From NCBI GenBank assembly GCA_030762935.1, contig CM060900.1:286102784-286166783 (forward strand): 64,000 nt of DNA, written 5' to 3'. The notes under the pieces were generated by a model. It saw nothing but the letters and a program-made list of their open reading frames with translations. It had not been told where the DNA came from and made no database searches. Source of the stretch: Hymenopus coronatus (Eukaryota; Arthropoda; Insecta; Mantodea; Hymenopodidae). The translations under genes were made by a program, and so were the position numbers. Within the stretch, counting starts at the first letter, position 1, and the number at the start of each line of letters is the position of its first letter. Shown here in pieces: positions 22,130 to 33,646 of this stretch.

Positions 22130-24108
22130 ATCGCGATCCTCTACGGGGAGGATATTTGCAGAAAAACATGTCTAGTCTCAAAGCTAAAGGCAAACGCATG
22201 AGCCAAGACAACTGGCAGTAGTATAGAAGGGGATTCTAACTCATAACATGTTACCTGTAATTACATATGTAAAACATGTATTTACACGTGTTAACACATG
22301 ATTCTCCCTCTCCCCTCCCACTCCTTTCTCGATCCGCTAATGGCGTTTTTACTCAATTAGAGGCTTGACAATTCGAGATGACAAAACCGATAAATACTGT
22401 TTACACATTTTCTCAATTTGAAGCGCTAAACTTTGCTTAAATGACTTCTCGTTTATAATATTATGTCAGTTGATTAATAAATGAGTATCAATAAATAATT
22501 AACCGCGAATATACGTGAGATTGCTCTGGTAATTGAATAGATACAATACAAACCGAGTGGTTATTCCTATCTGAAATTGAACGTATTTTTCATTTCTACA
22601 ATCAGATTTAACATATCTCTATGCATGTAAATTTTGATTATAATTAAATTAAACAAACCACGAAAAATCAGAGATTTGATTGAATGTGCATCGCGACGAG
22701 TATTCATTGCAGTTTTCACACGACCCAAATCGAACAAAATAATCCGCCATGGATTTTCAATCAGTATACGTAATTTTAATCAGTATAATCCAATATGGCG
22801 ACTTTCGGAAAAGATGGCCCCAGCCAAGATTTTTGAATCTTCATCAAAAGAGCAAGAGACCTAATAGAACTATTTTTCTTATTGTTCTTTCAATTCTGCA
22901 AATGAAATTACTAATAATTGCTCATAAAATAATTTCCGAGTGAAATATAAACACCTCCCTTTTTCAACATCTGCACGACACCTCAAGAAGTGTTTTCTAT
23001 AACAATAAGGCCAATAAAGAACTTTATTTTAGTTTACTAATGGTAATAACATTCATACAACGGAAACCATTGCGCACGCCAACGTTTAGACACATTAATT
23101 TAATTTTTCAAAGCGAAACAGAATCTGAAATCAGAATTATCCTAGCCGTGGAGTCCTGCCTTCAAGGTGATACTACTTAACTACTTAATACAGTCCCGAA
23201 CAGCATATAAATTTTCAATAACGTATACTGCAGATAATTCAGATGGCCTAGGTTCGAGTCTAGGCCAGTACATTAATCTTTAATCTTGTATAGGGCTTAT
23301 GCTAGATAAGTATTTCCAATAAACATTATTCAGTAAAGTGGGGCTTACGTAAAATGAATTAAATATATACAAACGTAAGGTTGGGTGTCCGAAAAAAATA
23401 TTTAAACAATATTATATCAGGAAAGGTCGTCTCCTTAGCGCGGTGGTAGCGCAGCTGCCTACCAAGTGGGAGACCTGGGTTCGATCCCCAGTACCGGCGT
23501 GGGGATTTTTCTCCCGCTGGGAGACCTGGACCGGGGTGCACTCAGCCTCGTGAGGTCCCTAGGGGGCCAATTGAGGAGCTACTTGATGGATAAGTAGCGG
23601 CTCCAGGTCGTGAGGACCGCATTAACCGGCCGGGAGGGGCTCGAGGCGCTGACCACGTCTCACCCTCCAATACTGCACCCCATCCATGACGCCTGTAGTG
23701 AACCGAGATGGGGGACGCAGCGGCCGGGCGGTAGGCCAAGGCTCCCCGTGAGCTGTCGTGCCATGGAGTTATGTTATATCAGGAAACGGCAATCTTAACG
23801 AAACGAGACATGTTTGAACACAGCTATTAGTAAACGAGAACAATTGCAAGAATAAACTAATATTTCATGTAATATCATGTAATCCTCAACTATAAGACTA
23901 CATTAGCGGAAATAGTACATATTGATTATTTAGGATTCTAAGTACTTCTTAGCCTAACAGTTGCTCTTCGATCCCCGACTCGATGTACCATCCAATCACA
24001 TGGCTTTCCTCACCTATTCTTCAACAGAGCATTCTTGCAAAACTTATTCTTACTGTGATAATAAAAACACCAAAAACTTTGTAAAAAAGAACCCCAATTC
24101 GATTTTCC
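22130..24108 (+). repeat. Left arm of a long inverted repeat
   Basis: The reverse complement of this segment aligns by eye, with many substitutions and small gaps, to 26822-28421 plus 40184-40500. Strong landmark matches include CTCCC…CGTTCCTTT-type sequence near 22310, GAGATTGCTCTG near 22519, TCACACGAC, ATCCAATATGGCGAC, TCATCAAAAGA.CAAG, CTAGGTTCGAGTCTAGG near 23251, GAGAACAATTG near 23838, GTAATCCTCAACTAT, and CTATTCTTCAACA near 24016. The outer edge fades between 22100 and 22250. A SINE (23425-23773) interrupts it. No coding capacity is recognised. Confidence 0.82.
23425..23773 (+). mobile_element. tRNA-derived SINE, full-length, with 13-bp target duplication
   Basis: The head reads like a tRNA gene: TAGCGCGGTGGTAGCGCA (A box) and GGTTCGATCCC (B box) with correct spacing at 23434-23490. 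It is followed by a GC-rich body of about 260 bp. Perfect direct repeats TTATATCAGGAAA flank it at 23412-23424 and 23774-23786. There is no poly(A) tail; the 3' end is GGAGTTATG. It inserted into the left arm of the inverted repeat. The internal promoter would be RNA polymerase III. Confidence 0.88.
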
Positions 24109-25288
24109 TCATTTCAAGAAAGCATCTAGTCTCTTAGAATTTCTTATATACTTGAACTCCAAAAGCTAAAATAGCCCCTGGAGGGTATAAATAATGCAAA
24201 TAAACAGACCTCTCACGCAGTGAAAAATGAAGGTGATTTGATAGGTACGCTTCAATGAATTCTTACTTCCAAATAATAATGTCATCGGCATCAGCATAAT
24301 TCGACGTTTCTGGAAACACTTAACTTTCAGTTAACATCAAAGAGATTCATTTTTGACTTCTCTTGATTAAAACGACACAAACGAAAATATAATTTAGCTG
24401 GAGAGAACACAACAAATCACAACAAAAATGAAGTATATATGCAAAACAATGTTAGAGAGTGATAAATATAAATTTTAACATAAATACATGCTTCCAAAAA
24501 TCCCTTAACGAAAAAGGGGCTACCAACGCACTATCCTTGTTGTTTTTCACAAATGCAGATGCTTGCAATAAACACGCACCAGCCTGTTCTCATATATCCC
24601 TCCTAATATACAAAAGAACACATTTATATGAAGACATTCTTGAAATGGAACCAGAAATATGAATGAACTTCCCTTAATGTTTCCAAAACTCATTACCACT
24701 ACCGGTATTTTGTGTTCAGGAAAAGAGGTCACAAACATTCAAATGAAAGAACTCCCTCTCTCTCTATGTATGTGTATGTATATATATATCAAAGAGGTTA
24801 AGCGGTGTTTTCTGTACCTGAAAAAATATTTGCCAAGTAAACTCTCAGAAACCATGGGAAGTCTGTGGATTTCCCACAGAGAGATGCCAACGTTAGAACT
24901 TGTTCCATCAGGTACTGAGGTGACGTATATATTTTCAATCAACCAACTACGTATGTTCTATACATTTTTAACATTGCACAGCGCATGAGCACTGAAAACC
25001 ATATTAATATATAACATTGCGCGTGCGTGTATCGGTGTAGGCTAACCTCAAAATCCAATTTTAATAATTCTTGCACTACTGAAAAAGCTGTACAATTTCC
25101 ACAAATATTTATATTGAAGATTTAAGGCTTTCATTTTCATACCGATATCACCATATCTCTGTTCCGTTTCTTTGAATATTCATGCTATATTTGGGTTTTT
25201 TGTTGCAAATATGCCCATTTTAGTGACTTGAAGTTCAATTTAAAATACTTTATATTTTAGATGTAGGTTATTTTAGACGGGTGATGTA

Positions 25289-25322
<34 letters not shown>

Positions 25323-26077
25323 CATATACGCACATCTCTGTGATTTCACTGAAGTATGATTTTGATACAACTGGGTACATTTGGGTTTTAGAATATGACA
25401 AAAATGATAAGATTCATTATTTTAAAACCCTAACATTAAAGTACACATACATTGTAGGACCCAACGAAAATTACAAGTTATTTTGCAAATCTCAAGGACT
25501 ACCTCTAACCTATTTTTATCCCCTTATGTAGAAACATGCACTGTATAAAGTATGAAATTATGGTTTATACTGCAACTTCCAAACCGCATCAAACCTTATT
25601 TCAACCCTTATTTTTATTATGTATCTAATATTCCGTTATGTTTAAAACTTTGCTTTGTTTTTCAACACTTAGCGAAAAAAAACTAGGTCCCTTAATCTAT
25701 GGGGCACAAATATGAGCACATGGAATACAGGCGAGCATTACAACTTACAAAAATAACCGCTATCCTTGTTCCCAACCCTTTAGTAACAGAATGCAACAAT
25801 GGAATACAGGAAAAACAGCTACTCGGTATTTTATAAACAGATTCTACTTCTTAAGTTCTCGGTCCTTGGATTGGTTTGCACAGATTCTCCATTCCAATCC
25901 TTTTTAATTCTTCGTACGTTTTGGAGTTCATGTCGTTCTTAATTTATTCCATGCATTGTCTTTGCTTTTCTTGCATTCAATTATACTTTTAATTTTCAAT
26001 ATATTTTGGTGTCTTATTAAATTTCCTATTTATTCCTTTCTTATTTGTTCCCATATTTTTGTGTACTATTTATTAGT
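24109..26077. other. Spacer of the inverted repeat, no gene recognised
   Basis: AT-rich with short (TC)n and (TA)n tracts near 24756-24790 and a (TA)n-poly(T) run at 25287-25322. The frames 24459-24662 and 24659-24988 overlap but carry no recognisable domain. Confidence 0.45.
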
Positions 26078-26420
26078 GTGGCGGCGCCGTGGATGAGTGG
26101 TTAGAACGATCGTCTGCTATCTAGGTGTAACGAATTCGATCCTAAGTGCCTGCATGTGAAATTTGTGGCGGACGAAGAGGCGTCTTAGCGGGTTTTCTCC
26201 TGGTCCCACGGTTTCGCCCACACTCATTCCACCAATTGCTCCATCTTTAACTTTTCTAGCATCTATTTCGCTTGCATTTCATATCGTCCACCTCCTGGTG
26301 CTCATGCCAGGCTTAGGGCTGGTCACTTGTTCGATGTTCTCCACTCTGTGGTTTCGTGTCGTGGTTTCCACGACATGCTTCTAACCGCAGACATAAGCTT
26401 TTAAGTCCTATGGGGGTATT
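26078..26420 (+). mobile_element. tRNA-derived SINE (second family)
   Basis: The head is GTGGATGAGTGGTTAGAACG (A box) and AATTCGATCCTAAG (B box) at about 26088-26142. A body of about 260 bp with CACCTCCTGGTGCTCATGCC follows, ending near TATGGGGGTATTAATCC. The head resembles a Ser/Leu-type tRNA, but the sequence runs on well past a tRNA 3' end. No clear target duplication was found. Confidence 0.7.
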
Positions 26421-26439
26421 AATCCTAAATATGAGGAGG

Positions 26440-26775
26440 GTAGCCAACTATGAAACGTAATAACCGATTGGTAATTTTATCTCTCCAGCTAATTTCCAGC
26501 ACCTTCCTGTATCACCATGCTTCAAATGCGTCTGTTCCTCTTTCTAATTTCAGGATTGACCAAGTTTCACATCATATAACGTATTTTTCAATAAATTCTT
26601 CCCAGCTTATAAACAATATTATTAAATGTAAATAATGTATTTTTATTGGTGATGTAAAGTATTAAATTGCATATTCTATTAATATTTTCCTTTTTACTTC
26701 TTTCATCAGAAGTTACTTTGCTACCTAAGTAATGAAAATCTTCAGCTTCATTTAACAATTTTCCGTTTAATCTAA
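26440..26775 (-). pseudogene. LINE reverse transcriptase C-terminal fragment
   Basis: The minus-strand translation from about 26775 gives RLNGKLLNEAEDFHYLGSKV, then SDERSKKENINRI, the region just after the polymerase palm in RTE- or CR1-like insect LINEs (…FKYLGS.. ..GR…EI..RI). After a stop the later motif LEISWRDKITN appears, in a different frame. It is short and decayed, lies immediately inside the right arm of the inverted repeat, and is not matched on the left side. Confidence 0.65.
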
Positions 26776-27191
26776 TTTGTTTATTGTTTCTTATTTGCTA
26801 CAGAAAAACGGATTTGGATCTAGTGTTCTTTTTTATAAAGTTATTAATATTTTTATATAATTTAATATAACAGTAAGAAAAGCTTTGCAAGAATAATTTG
26901 TTGAAGAATAGATAGCTAAAGGCATGAGAATGGACAGTCCATCGAGTCCAGGATGGAAGAGGGACTGTTACGCTAAAATGTACTTATAATCTTAATGATT
27001 AATATCTACTTTTCCGTTAATGTAGCCTAATAGTTGAGGATTACGCCCAAATCTTAAAATGTCCCTGAAAGTTATCAATTCGAAACAGGTACCTGCAACC
27101 ATAATTTAATCTCGCAATTGTTCTCATCTACTAGTAGCTGCGTTTAAATATTTGTCTGGTCAAGATTTCCTGTTCCTGATGATAATAATTG

Positions 27192-27495
27192 AATATTGAA
27201 TTTATTTAACTTTGAACTTGCCTTATTTGGGGTGGCCATTATAGGCAAAGCGCATTAAATGTTTTCTGAATATATACAAAAGCGTACTGAGTATAGATAT
27301 GTGTAAAATAATTACAGATTAAAATATTTAAGATGCATACGGTAGGGAAATTTAACCAAAGGTCGTCTATATCACTAATATTCAATTGAGTGTATATAAG
27401 TAGAGAAGGCTATCTACCATAAAAATGAGTTTTTGAGATTTAAATAGTTTTTTTTACTGCAACTACCACTATGTCTTCCAACAAGTCCTTTTGTT
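27192..27495. other. Insertion of ~300 bp in the right arm
   Basis: Absent from the left arm at the homologous point, which is the same few tens of bases where the left arm carries its SINE. AT-rich, no tRNA-like head, no coding. Its class is unknown. Confidence 0.55.
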
Positions 27496-28417
27496 TAAAA
27501 TTTGTTTTCGAACGCGCGGCCTTACATCTGTATATATTTAAATCATTGTACATAAGTTCTACTATATTGAATAAAGTATATTCGAAGTGTTTATCTAGCA
27601 TAACTGCTATACTACATTAATGTACTGTCCTAGACTCGAACCTAGACCATCCAAGATATCTGTAGTATACGTAATTGAACATCTTAATGCTGTTCAGTAG
27701 TATATCCAGTATTTAAGTAATTGTCACCTTGAAGCCAGGACACCATGGCCAGAATAATTCTCAGTTCAGATTCCAATTTACTTTGAAAAAGTAAATTAGT
27801 ATATCTAAACGATGGTGTGCGTAATGGTTACTGTTGTATGAGCGACATTACCATCAATAAAATAACATTCTTTTTTGTTTAATTGTTATAGGAAATACTT
27901 CTTGTGAGGTCCAGCATAAATTGTAAAAGGAAGGTTTTTACATTTCACTCGGGAATAGCTTTATGAGGAAGTATGCGCTCTTTTTCATTTGCAGAATTGG
28001 AAGTGGAAAAAGAAAAATAGTTTATATGATCCCTTGTTCTTTTGATGAAGGTTAAAAGCATCTTGGCTAGTGTCCTCTTTTCCGAATGTCGGCATATTGG
28101 ATTAGTCTGATACAGATTTGGTATACTGTTTAGATTCAGATTGAACATTCATGACTAGTAATATTATACGATTTATGTCGTGTGAAAACCGCAATTCGCA
28201 TTCAAAAAAATCCAACATTTTTCCGTTTTATTTAATTTAATTACAATAAAAATGTATATGCACAGAGACATGCTTAATCTAATTGTAAAAACGAAATCTA
28301 CATTTAATTTCAGATGGAAATGACCCCTCGATGTGTATTGTATTTATTTAATTATCAGAGCAATCTCGGGTACATTCAGGGTTAATCACTTATTGATAGT
28401 CAATTGCCAATCAATGG

Positions 28418-28421
28418 ACAT
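28418..28421. repeat. Left target duplication of the Gypsy element
   Basis: ACAT, repeated at 40184-40187. Joining the flanks here restores the alignment of the right inverted-repeat arm with the left arm, which independently confirms the boundaries. Confidence 0.8.
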
Positions 28422-28794
28422 TGCGACAGTATTTTAGTATGATGCATATATTATTAGTTTAATCATTAGTTTATAATATTTAACATAGGAAATATATGGT
28501 CAGAGGAAAGCATAACCGTGGAGGTAGAAAATTGCTTTTGTGTTCGCCAAGGCTACGGGCTTTGTTGAAAATAACAAACATGTTAATGCATTAGGGACAT
28601 AAGTAACAGCCCTTAAGAGGAAGCTAGGTTCTTTCCCTTTCGAAATTGGAGAAAGGGAATTTCGCATTGTAGAACAAGAAAACTCCCCGATAGTCACGTA
28701 ATGACGCCACTTTACATGCTCTTTTTCAGCCAATCAAAAAGGAGGGCATAACTCGGACCTTTTTGTATTTAAGTGATGTGCGGGTAAGAAGTAG
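28422..28794 (+). repeat. Gypsy 5' LTR, first part
   Basis: Matches 39161-39553 with scattered differences (for example ATTTAACATAGGAAATATATG and GGCTACGGGCTTTGTTGAAA regions) and lacks about 20 bp present in the 3' LTR near 39416-39432. Contains TTTGTATTTAAG about 25 bp before the LINE insertion. The LTR continues at 31658. Confidence 0.88.
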
Positions 28795-31269
28795 AGTAAA
28801 ATACCTAGAACAAAAATACAAAAACATGCTCATCATTGGCGACCTCAATGCCCAACATCAGAACCTACTCGACAACAAAACAAATCAATATGGAAAGCTA
28901 CTCCTTAAACTGCTACAGGAAACATCACTACAAATAGCCCCCATCCCAGGACCAACACGAATAGGACAATGATTGCAACAACCCTCAGCTCCTGACAAAG
29001 TCCTAGCTTCGCCCAGCATACACCATAGAATTATAAACATCACGACAGACACACCACTCAACTCTGATCACCTCCCAGTAATCATAACTGTAGCAACCCA
29101 CAAATGGAGCTACGAGACGCCGACACCATACGAAGTACCAGACTTCAACCGAGCCGACTGGGAGCTCTACAGACAGCAAATAACACAGACACTAAATATC
29201 ACACCCAGAAACACAGATGGCAGCACCACACAGCAGATAGACAGCGAAGCCAATGAAATAAACACCATCATCAACAAAGCCAAAGAGATAGCCATCCCGA
29301 CAACAAAAAGAAATCCTAATGCTAGCAAAAATACACTACCACCCCGGATAGTGAAGCTAATAAAACAAAAAAGAAAAGCATTCAGACAATACCTTAAAAC
29401 CCACCACCACTATGACAAAACAATATATAACCATGTACAGGAAGCAGTGAAGACGGAAATAAACAACTACCGGCAACAAAAATGGCTGAATCACATAAAC
29501 ACACTAAACAAGAACAGAACAGCTAACCCCAGGGCCTTCTGGCAACTAATCAAAGCTACAAGAGGTCGCCAGAAGCCAACATACCCAATCCGCCATAATG
29601 GCCAACACACATGGCAAACGGAGCAAAAACTAAACATTTTCAAAACCCATTATGAAAACATTTTTCAAGTGCCACAACACGAACAATTCGACGAAGCACA
29701 CTTCGAAGAAGTTAACACATACATCCGGAACCACCCACACCTATTCACACCACAAACAGACGCACATGAACAAGAACAACCCACAGGAGAAGCACGGCCA
29801 ATAACCGTAGCAGAAGTGTATAAAACCATTCAAGCCCAAGGCAACACAGCACCCGGACCAGATAGCATCACATACAGAATGCTAAAGGAGCTACCAATAG
29901 CAATGGTCAAAAGAATACAGGAGCTGTATAATAGCTGCCTGAAACATGGATACCACCCACAGATCTGGAAACATGCCCACATACTCCTATTTGAAAAACC
30001 TGGCAAGGATAACTCAGATCACAGGAACTACAGGCCAATATCTCTAACCGCTACACTATCCAAAATACTAGAAAAAATAATAGTACACAGACTTCAAAGA
30101 AAAATGACAGAACATAAAATACTACCAGACTCACAAGCGGGCTACCGCAGCGACATCACAATCAACGACCAGTTACTACACGTACTATCCAAATTCCAAG
30201 ACGAATATAACAGAAGCAAAACCACAATAGCTGCATTTCTCGACATCCAAGCCGCTTTCGACAAATGCTGGATTAATGGACTCCTCTAAAAGATGACAAA
30301 ACTCAAAATACACCCAACAATAGTAAGATGGACCGCCAGCTTCCTCAACAACAGAACAGCAAACAGAAAAATCAATAGACAACTCTCAGAAACCTTCACA
30401 CTCAAAGCCGGAACACCTCAAGGAAGCGCCATATCAGGCCTTTTATACATCATGTACACGCACGACACACCCCAACCAACACAGCCAACAGCACATCTAG
30501 CACAGTACGCCGACGACACCCTCTACTGGTGCTCGGAAATGAGGCCCACAATTGCCAAACAAAAACTCGAAAGACAGCTGCAATCTTTCACAGAGTGGGC
30601 AAATACCTGGAGAATAAAAAGCAACACCGACAAAACACAGCTACTAGCCATAAAACGCAAAGGATGCTTCAGGCGAAACCCAATAAGAATAAAAATAAGC
30701 GCACACGACATAAAGTCCAAACTGACAGCCAACTACCTTGGAATAAAAATAACCAGCAAATTAAAAACAATTCAACATTACAATCATAAAATAAAACAAA
30801 TAAATGCAATGCTCTCCACATTATACTACCTAGCCAGAAAGAACGGCGAAGGCCTAACCCAAAAAGCAATAATACACTTATACAAAGCCTGGTTAGACCA
30901 GTGCTCACATATGGCGCATCGGCACTCATACCAATAACACCACAGATCACACTAGACAAACTATACACTATAGAAAGAAAATGTCTCAGGTTGGCAGCCA
31001 AAGTCCCGCGATGCTACCCCAAAAAAGACTTGCACACACTGACCAAAACAGAACATCTACAGGACTTCATCACTAGAGGCTACCAACAATACGTCACAAA
31101 ATCAGAAAACCTCCAACACAGAAAAAGTCTCCTGGAATCAGAAACGGCCTACAAAAGAAACGCGCAAAACAATCACCGAGTTATCACACCACCGCCCCTG
31201 TCACACATCAAGACGATCATACAAAAATCACGAGAAGAAGATGAAGCAGCAGCACAAGAACATCTATAA
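28795..31269 (+). pseudogene. LINE ORF2: endonuclease end and reverse transcriptase
   Basis: One frame runs from 28795 to 30937, broken only by TGA at 28970-28972 and TAA at 30287-30289. The endonuclease part shows IIGDLNAQH (about 28832-28858) and SDHLPV (about 29063-29080), the two C-terminal catalytic motifs. Reverse transcriptase motifs follow in order: APGPDSITYRML, LFEKPGKDNSDHRNYRPISL, AAFLDIQAAFDKCW, GTPQGSAISGLLY and YADD (30506-30517), so the catalytic Asp pair is intact. A shift near 30901 moves the last ~120 codons (thumb and C-terminus, to 31269) to another frame. Lacking its own start and the first endonuclease half, it cannot make a full protein. Confidence 0.87.
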
Positions 31270-31657
31270 AACCTAATAAACTAAAACATCCAGAATAAAA
31301 CAAGCACAAAATAGTCACAAATCATCGCCAACATCGATAAAAAATCAAGCGATTTGACCGAGTTGAGTTACGAACATTTATTACTATTATAATTAAAAAA
31401 AAAAAAAAAAACACTCAAACTCGACACAACCTACAAACAGCATAGGTCACGCCAACTACCAAAGTAGGCCCAGAAACCCCACCCTCCCAACCCAAGACAA
31501 ACAAACAAAAAACTGGTATAGCAACATACTGTCGATAAGATCCTTCTCCAAAAAACAAAATTTAAGCTAAAAGCATAAAATCGGCTGAAGAGGGAATAAA
31601 CCCTAACCAGCCAAGGTCAGTCAACGACTAACCGAAAAACCTCACATACATACATAT
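31270..31657 (+). other. LINE 3' UTR
   Basis: A/C-rich with an internal A18 tract at 31392-31410; ends in tandem CATA. The sequence after the A tract shares the sense-strand A/C bias of the coding part, so it belongs to the element or to a transduced flank. Confidence 0.55.
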
Positions 31658-32275
31658 AGAAGTAGGGACATACTACGAGGGTACAACGAAGGCACAACGC
31701 GTAACACACAAGGCTCATAAAGTACGATACATCATGTAGGAAATCGCGCGCCGTATATTGCAGAAACTCAGTGTTTCACAAATTAATCTGACGGGCAGTC
31801 ATCATCGTGAGTGTTATACGGTCCGAGAAACTCCAGACTACAGTGACTAATGTAAAGTTATAATAACTCTGTAAAAGTGGAATAGCACGTAATGAAAACG
31901 GCTTCATCAAGTTCGCGATCAGTTATGTCGGGAGTCGCTCGTAGGGTTGGTGCCTCAATTGAACAATAATTCACCAATAAAGGAAGTATACAGTGAATTG
32001 AGTGAACTTTCTCTGTTATTTCAGTCTACCAACAGTGTTACATACCTTTGTCATTCTTTCCCCCCCCCCTGAGTAAAAGACTCATGATCTACTAGAAGAA
32101 GCTTAGCCGGTGCAACCAAGGGAATCTGCAAGGTATGTGCACTTAATGTAGAGAGATTCACTAGCATTAATCCGCGACCAACTCCAGGAGACTCATCTGA
32201 CAGCGTCATACTGACACCCCAAAAATAACACGACATATTGGCACCCGAACGTTTAAGCTACTAAAACAAACTACA
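31658..32275 (+). repeat. Gypsy 5' LTR, second part
   Basis: Continues the LTR after the LINE, aligning with 39546-40183 (GGCACAACGCGTAACACACAA, GTTATACGGTCCGAGAAAC, GAGACTCATGATCTACTAG regions). It ends CTACA just before ACATATTGG; the exact last base is ambiguous by 3 bp. Confidence 0.88.
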
Positions 32276-32281
32276 ACATAT

Positions 32282-32299
32282 TGGAGCCCGAAGGGGAGG
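32282..32299 (+). other. Gypsy primer-binding site
   Basis: TGGAGCCCGAAGGGGAGG lies 6 bp after the LTR. It starts TGG, as needed to pair with a tRNA CCA end. The matching tRNA is not identified. A similar TGGCACCCGAAC is found within the LTR at about 32239-32250. Confidence 0.6.
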
Positions 32300-33604
32300 C
32301 GCGCGAATTACAAAGAATGACACAACAGAGAAGCAATTAAGTGCTATTATTCCACAAAACGCCGGAGAACTTCTAGATGGCAACTAAGGTCTCGAAGGAA
32401 GGGGCATATCGATGACGTCACCAGTTAATGAACTACTAGAACTTAAAGGAACGACACCAGGACGTCCAGATCATCAAGTGTGAGTGATAGTTATGTGAAG
32501 TGTAAAAAAAAAAGTGTCATATCAGTAAAAGAAAAGGTGCTGAATTCACTATAGAGGAACAGAAAGGTCAGAACAACACTTTTAATAATTTTAAAATAGA
32601 TATTTTGGAGGGGAACAAAATTATTCAGTAAATTTTAATGCTATTGAGAAGTAAAAGGTTGATTGGAGTAAATATGTCAAGCCCAATGAAATCTGAAAAT
32701 GTTAAAAAGGGGGTTTCACAGCATATTGTAGTGACAGATGATGAATATGAGCAATACTTAGGTAGCGAATAGACTTCAGTGTCGGATAATGGCCTACAAG
32801 ATGCTCACTTAAGCCACACCATGGCAGGAGAAGGAGAGACTCCCCTTAACAATAAGCAGAGGCAGGTGGTAAGCCCACTAAAAGAATCAGTTGGGGGCGA
32901 AGACAACTTAAACACAGAGACTTTGGCTGATTTGTTGAAAATGTTAAACAATAATTTCCAGTCATTTAAAGGGGAAATACAGTCATTTAAAGAGGGCAAC
33001 GAATCTCAATTTCAGTAATTTCAGGAGAGAAATGAAACCCAATTTGTCATTTAAAGAGGGAAATGAATCCCAAATTCAATCACTTAAAGGGGTAATGCAG
33101 TCATTAAGGGGGGAAATGCAAACTAATAAATAGAGCATTAGAAAAGAAAATCAATGAACTAGCGGTTAAGTTTCAAAACTTATCTCTCCAAAGTAAATGT
33201 ATTAGAAGGGAAAATGCTAAGGAAGGAAGGAGGAATGTTAGGAAAGGTAGACCCGGCATTAATAAAACAGGGAAACCAAATTGAAGAAAAGATCAATGAT
33301 TGTAAGGATGAGATGATACTAATTCACACAAGTTTGAGTGGAGATGTAGCTCTGTTAGACAAAAAAGTAGATGCAGTTGTAATTAGCAATAAGAACTATA
33401 TTTCCGACTGGAATGAGAAGCTAGTAAACTTCAAGTTAGAACTTAACACTAGTATAGGAAAATCTAGTAAGGAAAATAAAGAGAAACACGAAGACTTAGA
33501 CTTAGAGAAATATTGTAAAGAGTTAAGTAGTAAAATGGAGGCTAAATTAAACGTACATGTGCCAGCTTCTTCCGGCCCGAAAAATTGTCCTGTTTAACTA
33601 AATA

Positions 33605-33646
<42 letters not shown>

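Larger units (their letters stand above)
26822..28421 (-). repeat. Right arm of the long inverted repeat (inner part)
   Basis: Reverse-complementary to the left arm. Clear matches include GGATTACGC near 27038, AATTGTTCTCATCTACTAGTAGCTG near 27116 (imperfect), CCTAGACTCGAACCTAGACC near 27630, and CAGAGCAATCTCG near 28357. A segment of about 300 bp (27192-27495) has no counterpart in the left arm. The arm is cut at 28421 by the Gypsy element and resumes at 40184. Confidence 0.82.
28795..31657 (+). mobile_element. Jockey-like LINE, 5'-truncated, inserted in the Gypsy LTR
   Basis: Bounded by direct repeats AGAAGTAG (28787-28794 and 31658-31665). It begins inside the endonuclease domain and continues through reverse transcriptase to a 3' UTR. 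No RNase H is recognised. Codon use is strikingly A/C-rich on the sense strand. An A18 run lies at about 31392-31410, but the element continues another 250 bp and ends in CATACATACATAT rather than poly(A). Only two in-frame stops and one frameshift interrupt the long frame, so this copy is younger than the Gypsy host. Confidence 0.85.
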
